Source: Proteles cristata cristata
Taxonomy: Eukaryota > Chordata > Mammalia > Carnivora > Hyaenidae
Direction: 5' to 3'
Assembly (NCBI GenBank): GCA_017311185.1
Contig: JAESUZ010000966.1
Location: 62,001 to 126,000, forward strand
Length of the DNA: 64,000 bases
In this document: piece by piece, positions 59,545-64,000 of the stretch
How the letters are laid out: each line of letters opens with the position of its first letter
Numbering within the stretch: position 1 is the first letter of the stretch
Notes under the pieces: model-generated
What the model saw: only the letters and a program-made list of their open reading frames with translations
The model's database searches: none
Told to the model about the DNA's origin: nothing
Translations under genes and position numbers: made by a program

Positions 59545-59945
59545 GCAGTGGCTCTCAACCGTGACTGCACATTAGATCCACTGGGGGAGCTTTAAAAATC
59601 CCAATGCCGGGGTGCCTGGGTGGCTTAGTCGGTTGGGCGTCCGACTTTCACTTAGGTCATGATCTCTCAGTTCGTGGGTTCGGGCCCCGCGGCGGGCTCT
59701 GTGCTGACTGCCGGCTCAGAGCCTGGAGCCTGTTTCAGAGTCTGTGTCTCCCTCTCTCTCTGACCCTCCCCTGCTCACGATGTCTCTCTCTCTCTCTCCT
59801 AGAAATAAATAAAAATATTTAAAAAAAAATCCCAATGCCAACGCCATACCTCGGACCAACTATGGTGGGACCCAGGAATCAGCATTTTTAAAGTTGGCTG
59901 GGTATTTCCAGTATGTAGTCAGGTTTGAGAATCATGGCCCTAGAG
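59545..59945 (+). mobile_element. MER5A-type hAT element, split by a SINE
   Basis: Left part 'cagtggctctcaaccgtgac', 'tgcacattagatccactggg'; right part 'gtgggacccaggaatcagca', 'tttgagaatcatgg'. The termini form the MER5A inverted repeat. Confidence 0.88.
59609..59824 (+). mobile_element. SINEC 'ctgactgcc' subfamily inside MER5A, perfect 15-bp TSD
   Basis: 'ggtgcctgggtggcttagtc', 'cacttaggtcatgatctc', 'gctgactgccggctcagagc', 'tcctagaaataaataaaaat'. The TSD aaaaatcccaatgcc is exact at 59594-59608 and 59825-59839. Confidence 0.96.
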
Positions 59946-59969
59946 AACAAATGCCACTAGGTGACCTTT

Positions 59970-60155
59970 GGTGTGAGATCATTATTTCCCAAGTATGACT
60001 GGGCATTAGAATTGCCTGGGATAGCATTTTCAAAAGAGAGGCTCCCACGTTCTAGCCATGGAGATCTTAAAGCAACAGACCTGGGCGAAGGCCTACGGCA
60101 CAAGAATCCAACCATCTTTTGAATATACCAAAGTGGTTCTAAGGCTCAACCCAAC
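59970..60155 (+). mobile_element. hAT element (MER20-like)
   Basis: 'tgggcattagaattgcctgg', 'caacagacctgggcgaaggc' and 'caactttgagaac'. Confidence 0.6.
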
Positions 60156-60530
60156 TTTGAGAACAAAAAGGAAAGAGTAGTGGTATCAAAAGTAGTTTGG
60201 AGGTACCCCACAAATACTGGAAATCATCTATCTATTGGGATTTGGGAAGAAAATATTTAAATGTCTACATATAATCTATTTTAATTTCTATTTCTTTTTA
60301 TTTTATCATGTTTGTAATACATCAGTTTTATATGTAGTACTTTGTGAATAAATACTTATTTGGCACCCACATATTTATTGACACAGGTGGTCAAATAAAT
60401 TTGGAGAGAACTGGATTAGAGTCCTATAAGTTTTCTATTCATACTTTGGCCTTAAGCATGATTAGCCGAGACTCCAACTATCTAGTACTTATTTTCAGAT
60501 ATGAAAATGGAACTTCATATAAAAATAGTG
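60156..60530. other. AT-rich unique sequence
   Basis: Nothing recognised. Confidence 0.4.
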
Positions 60531-60532
60531 AA

Positions 60533-60655
60533 GGGTGCTTGGGTCACTCAGTCAATTAAGCACCCGGCTCCTGATTTCAGCTCAGGTCATGATCTCATCC
60601 TTAATGGGATCGAGCCCTGTGTTGGGTCCTGCACTAATAGCATGGAGCATGCTTA

Positions 60656-60691
<36 letters not shown>

Positions 60692-60751
60692 CCCTGCCCC
60701 TCCCACATGCATGTGTGCTCTCTCTCTCAAAATAAACATTTTTAAAAAATA
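60533..60751 (+). mobile_element. SINEC SINE with (TC)n stretch
   Basis: 'gggtgcttgggtcactcagt', 'gggatcgagccctgtgttgg', a (tc)n run at about 60658-60686, 'caaaataaacatttttaaaa'. Confidence 0.92.
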
Positions 60752-61046
60752 ACATGTTCTTTTTAAAAAAATAAGCCAAGAAATATACTAACAGATTTTT
60801 TAAAAAGAAATATTGTAATAGATTAAATTACGTTTTAAAAGAAATAGGTACTATGGCACCATGCGATACTCTGACTTTTAACTGGAAATAAACTGCTTCC
60901 TTACTGGTTTTCTTTGTATCCTCTAAGGAAACATGTGAGTTATCTTCTCCCTTTTAGAATATTTTTTAATTTTTTTCCCAAAATTCTGACTGTGACCTCT
61001 TTACAACCATTTGCAAACTTCATCCCCTGGTAGAAAAAGGGTATCA

Positions 61047-61153
61047 GTGCTCGCTTTGGCAGCAAATATACTAAAATTGGAACAATACAGAGAAGATTAA
61101 CATGGCCCCTGCGCAAGGATGACACACAAATTCGTGAAGCGTTCCGTATTTTT
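61047..61153 (+). pseudogene. RNU6P: U6 spliceosomal snRNA retrocopy, full length
   Basis: 107 nt, the length of functional U6, from 'gtgctcgctttggcagca' to 'gcgttccgtattttt'. It keeps the ACAGAGA box (61091-61098 region, 'acagagaagattaacatg') and 'gcaaggatgacac'. From memory of mammalian U6 it differs at about six positions, three of them CpG-type changes (ttcgg to tttgg, cgatac to caatac, acgca to acaca). U6 promoters are external (PSE, TATA, DSE), and I see no TATA-like element at -25 to -30, so it should be silent. It is the 5' part of the chimera. Confidence 0.93.
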
Positions 61154-61485
61154 AAGAATGAAATCTGGCCATTTGTAGTAACGTGGATGGAACTTGAGGG
61201 TGTTATGCTGAGCAAAATAAGTCAGGCAGAGAAGGATAGATACCATATGTACGCACGTATAGGTGGATTAGGAGGAACTTAACGGAGGTCCTTGGGGGAG
61301 GAGAAGGGGAAAAAATAGTTGGGGAAAGGGAGGCAAACCATGAGAGACTCTTGAATGCTGAGAAAAATTGAGGACTGATGGGGATGGGGGGAGGGGTGAT
61401 GGGCATGGAGGAGGGCACTTGTGGGGATGAGCACTGGGTGTTATATGGAAACTAACTTGACAATAAACAATTTAAGAAAAAAAAA
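61154..61485 (+). mobile_element. L1 3' end fused to U6
   Basis: 'aaatctggccatttgtagta', 'tatgctgagcaaaataagtc', 'accatgagagactcttgaat', 'gagcactgggtgttatatgg', 'cttgacaataaacaattt' and A9. 332 bp, very similar to the 40271-40688 copy. Covers the end of ORF2 and the 3' UTR. Confidence 0.93.
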
Positions 61486-61557
61486 GTTTTCCATTAATTT
61501 CTTTCAATAAAAGAAAGACATGTTAAAAAAGAAAAAGAAAAAAAGAAAAAGGTATCA

Positions 61558-62055
61558 AAGCCCACTGGGGCTGTGATTTTTCCCTGTCTTTCCAGTGTTC
61601 CCTGTAGCATGATGGAGAGATACTGCTTTCTAGTTATATCATCCAACCCTGTCCCAATTTTGATACACAAGCAATTAACAGAGATATAATGTAACAAAAT
61701 TCTGAATGTTCTATAATCCTTACCTGCTTCCCACAGCAATTTCAAAATTACTGTTCTTTAAAGGGATCAACTCTTTTTCCAACTAAAAAGTCTAAACAAT
61801 GCCATTTCTTAGAGGCAATGTTTTCCACATTGTTTTCAAGATAGCCCTATTAAAAAGAAAATGCCCTTGAGGGAAATAAGACATTAATAACTTAGTAAGG
61901 AGAAGTTTGAAAATAAATCAAACCACTTTTCAAAATGCCAGCTAGCTGAAACCAGGGTCCCAAAAGCCAGAGACTTAAGAGTAAATAAATTCAGACAGGA
62001 GGGTCAGTATAAGGGAATAATCTAGACCCAAGAGTGTCACCAAGCCCAACACGCA
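61558..62055. other. Unique sequence
   Basis: Nothing recognised. Confidence 0.4.
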
Positions 62056-62059
62056 AATT

Positions 62060-62410
62060 CCTAAGGCTGACCCCCAGAGATTTCAACTCAGTGGTTCTGA
62101 GGTGGAACCCAGAAAACAGATATTTTTTAATTTATTTATTTTTTTTAATGTTTTATTTATTTCTGAGACAGAGAGACAGCATGAGCAAGGGAGGGTCAGA
62201 GAGAGAGGGAGACACAGTATCCGAAACAGGTTCCAGGCTCTGAGCTAGCTGTCAGCACAGAGCCCGATGCGGGGCTCGAACCCACGAACCGTGAGATCAT
62301 GACCTGAGCCAAAGTCGGATGCTCAACCAACTGAGCCAACCAGGTGTCCCGATATTTTTTTAATTTAAAACTCACCCAGGTAAATTAGTGATGTAACCGG
62401 ATTTGTAACA
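62060..62410 (+). mobile_element. hAT fragment (MER20-like), split by a SINE
   Basis: 'cccccagagatttcaactca', 'gtggttctgaggtggaaccc' on the left; 'aaaactcacccaggtaaatt' on the right of the SINE. Confidence 0.55.
62134..62350 (-). mobile_element. SINEC_Fc SINE
   Basis: 'aatgttttatttatttctga', 'gagctagctgtcagcacaga', 'gagccaaccaggtgtccc'. The TSD is gatattttttaattt (62119-62133) and gatatttttttaattt (62351-62366). Confidence 0.95.
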
Positions 62411-62589
62411 GGGATTTGAAGCGACAAAATAAAAGTTCCGGGTGCTGGCTGGCCATAACAAGAGAGCAGGGGTCTCAGAGAGCCCAAAGACAAATGATTT
62501 ACTTGGAATTTCACTGAGATCAGACCAGATTACAGATGTCAGTAAATGAAAGTATTATTGATTTATTGTTATATGCTAATGTTTCCTAA

Positions 62590-63460
62590 TTCAATAAATT
62601 TCAATCCAGTAAATATTTATTCAGAACATACCAGTTATAAGGCCCTAGGGTAGATCCTATGATGAATATGGAGAGAAAAAAGGAAGGACGTACCTGCACT
62701 CCAGGGACTCACCGTCCACTGAGGGAGACAGGCATTTATCCAAGTAAACCAAAACACAGTCTGGTAAGTGCTCTAATACAACTGCGACCAACATACTAGG
62801 GGAAAATAAGGAACAAAGGAATTTATTCAAACTGGAGGCCTCTGAGGAGGCCTTATGAAGCAGTTATTATTTGAGAAATGTCTCCAAAGGCAGGCAAAAT
62901 GGGATATTTCTGAAAAAGAAGATAGCATAAGCAGGGACATCAAGAGGGGACAGAGCTGGATCTGTACAAGAAAGGCAGAGCTGGGGCGCCTGGGTGGCTC
63001 AGGAGGTTAAGCATCCATCTTCAGCTCAGGTCATGATCTCACGGTTAGTGAGTTTGAGCCCTGTATCAGGTTGTCAACACAGAGCCCACTTCAGATCCTC
63101 TGGCCCCTTCTCCCTTTGCCCCTGTGCCATTCGTGGTCTCTCTCGCTCAAAAATAAATAAACATTTTTTAAAAGTTTTAAAAAATAAAGAAAAAGAAAAG
63201 CAGAGCTGTCTCCCTTGGTTTGAGGTTAGAGTACCTTACAACACTGTCATTTGAGGATTATGATTCTGTGGATGGTAGAGACTATGTTATGTAAAATAAA
63301 GTGAAAAATACAAGCAAATGGTGAGCACCAAAACAAGGCTGGACGTTCCATATTTAAAGGAGCATGATCCTGAGGGGTAAAATGATCCACTGGCAGATCT
63401 ATTCTTTCTGTTTCTTTTAGAAAGTTACTCTGGCCTTAACATGAAGGAAAGAAAAAGGGA
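62590..63460 (-). mobile_element. L2 LINE, reverse orientation, split by a SINE
   Basis: 'ccagtaaatatttattcaga', 'ctgcactccagggactcacc', 'taagtgctctaatacaactg', 'taagcagggacatcaagagg', then after the SINE 'atgatcctgaggggtaaaat' and 'tttagaaagttactctggcc'. Confidence 0.72.
62984..63192 (+). mobile_element. SINEC SINE with 16-bp TSD
   Basis: 'ggggcgcctgggtggctcag' to 'aaaaataaataaacattttt'; the body lost the 'tgctgacagctcagagcctg' part. The TSD is aagaaaggcagagctg (62968-62983) and aagaaaagcagagctg (63193-63208). Confidence 0.95.
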
Positions 63461-63469
63461 AAGACAAGT

Positions 63470-64000
63470 TAGGAGTAGGGTGTGATAATCCAGACCAAAA
63501 GAAATAAGAACCTCAGCCTCAGTCTTGGCACTGAGAGGGAGAAGATGAGAGAGCCCAAAAAGGGACGAGTCATATAATGTCTAGGAAATTAACTGTGGTG
63601 TTGGGCAAGAGTGGATGATGATCAAAATAGAACCCTAATTCTTTCCCAGAACTTTTAACTCTCCATAGGTTACAGTGCCTAGTAAATTAGGAGAGGGGAG
63701 AGTGGGAGAAATCCACTAAAACTCTTCTCTTTGTAAAAATAATTCTAAACCACACACTATAAAGTAACTTGGTTACTTTACTCCATCTTTTTGGAGGTGG
63801 GAGTTGCAAGGAATTAGCCAACTTGATAACCAACCTTACTCATTCTGAATTACTTATCCCTTTCTTTGGGCTGTTTCTAAACATCAGATCCATTTTCAAG
63901 AAACAAAGATTCAATTTCCACTTCAGGTCAAAATAGAGTAACGGGAACTGATAATCTGCTCACCTGAAATGACCCAGAAAATGGACACAGTCAAAACCAA
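63470..64000. other. Unique sequence to the window end
   Basis: Nothing recognised. Confidence 0.4.

Larger units (their letters stand above)
61032..61557 (+). mobile_element. U6 snRNA / L1 / 3'-transduction chimeric retrocopy
   Basis: One insertion bounded by the TSD agaaaaagggtatca (61032-61046) and agaaaaaggtatca (61544-61557), which differ by one G. Inside, in order: full-length U6 copy (61047-61153), 5'-truncated L1 3' end (61154-61485), about 39 bp of extra sequence with its own AATAAA (61486-61524) and a second A-rich tail (61525-61543). The U6 T5 end is joined directly to 'aagaatgaaatctggcc' of L1. U6-L1 fusions are a known product of L1 reverse transcriptase switching to, or acting on RNA ligated to, U6. 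Confidence 0.9.

Noticed and set aside
61009..61016. Octamer-like ATTTGCAA just upstream of the U6 copy, as a possible DSE
   Set aside because: It lies only about 38 bp before the U6 start, where a TATA/PSE would be needed, and neither is seen. The 5' TSD shows the promoter was not carried along.

Overview
This is vertebrate nuclear DNA from a carnivoran, almost certainly a felid or close feliform. The evidence is about 43 copies of the carnivore tRNA-Lys-derived SINE (SINEC). Most carry the cat-type body: a 'gcctgggtggctcag' head with A and B boxes, 'ctgtgctgacagctcagagcc', a CT-rich stretch, then 'aaataaataaacatt' and poly(A). There are also felid-type L1 3' ends and older mammal-wide repeats (L2, MIR, hAT-Charlie, MLT1 LTRs, L1M). 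I found no intact protein-coding gene, no convincing exon, no CpG island and no prokaryotic-type feature. Open frames of 60-160 codons occur in all frames, and many lie inside SINEs or antisense to LTR/L1 sequence. The window is therefore intergenic or a large intron.

Layout. At 0-3 kb there is an old L1 3' end with a TA-rich expansion and several SINEs. At 3-16 kb there is mostly unique sequence with scattered MIR, L2 and hAT fragments. At 16.3-17.75 kb a processed HMGN2 pseudogene has a SINE directly behind its A-tail and a second SINE inside that SINE's tail. At 18-34 kb there are many SINEs, a fragmented minus-strand L2 broken by a TSD-flanked L1 (24.98-25.86 kb), and MLT1-type LTRs. At 34-45 kb is an L1-rich block. 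Here an old minus-strand L1 (38.46-41.6 kb) meets an old plus-strand L1 (41.6-44.85 kb) head to head, with a young L1, SINEs and a (GGAA)n microsatellite inserted. At 45-54 kb there is mostly unique DNA, an L2 3' end, a triple tandem SINE and double SINEs. At 54-60 kb four copies of one distinctive SINE subfamily lie close together with MLT1 LTRs and MER5/MER20-type elements. At 61.05-61.56 kb is a U6 snRNA/L1 chimeric retrocopy.

The most interesting locus is 61032-61557. A full-length 107-nt U6 snRNA copy is fused at its terminal T5 directly to a 5'-truncated L1 3' end. That is followed by about 39 nt of extra sequence carrying its own AATAAA and a second A-rich tail. One 14-15 bp target-site duplication encloses everything. 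This indicates a single insertion of a three-part RNA/cDNA (U6 + L1 + short 3' transduction). U6-L1 chimeras are a known class of L1 by-product, so the locus is a notable individual case, not a new system. Other structural oddities are a two-SINE block with foreign sequence inside a single TSD (55268-55837), three SINEs at one endonuclease site (46704-47366), and an orphan SINE head without a tail (37631-37652).

All family names are from recognition by eye. No database search was run and boundaries are usually good to a few bases, except where TSDs fix them.
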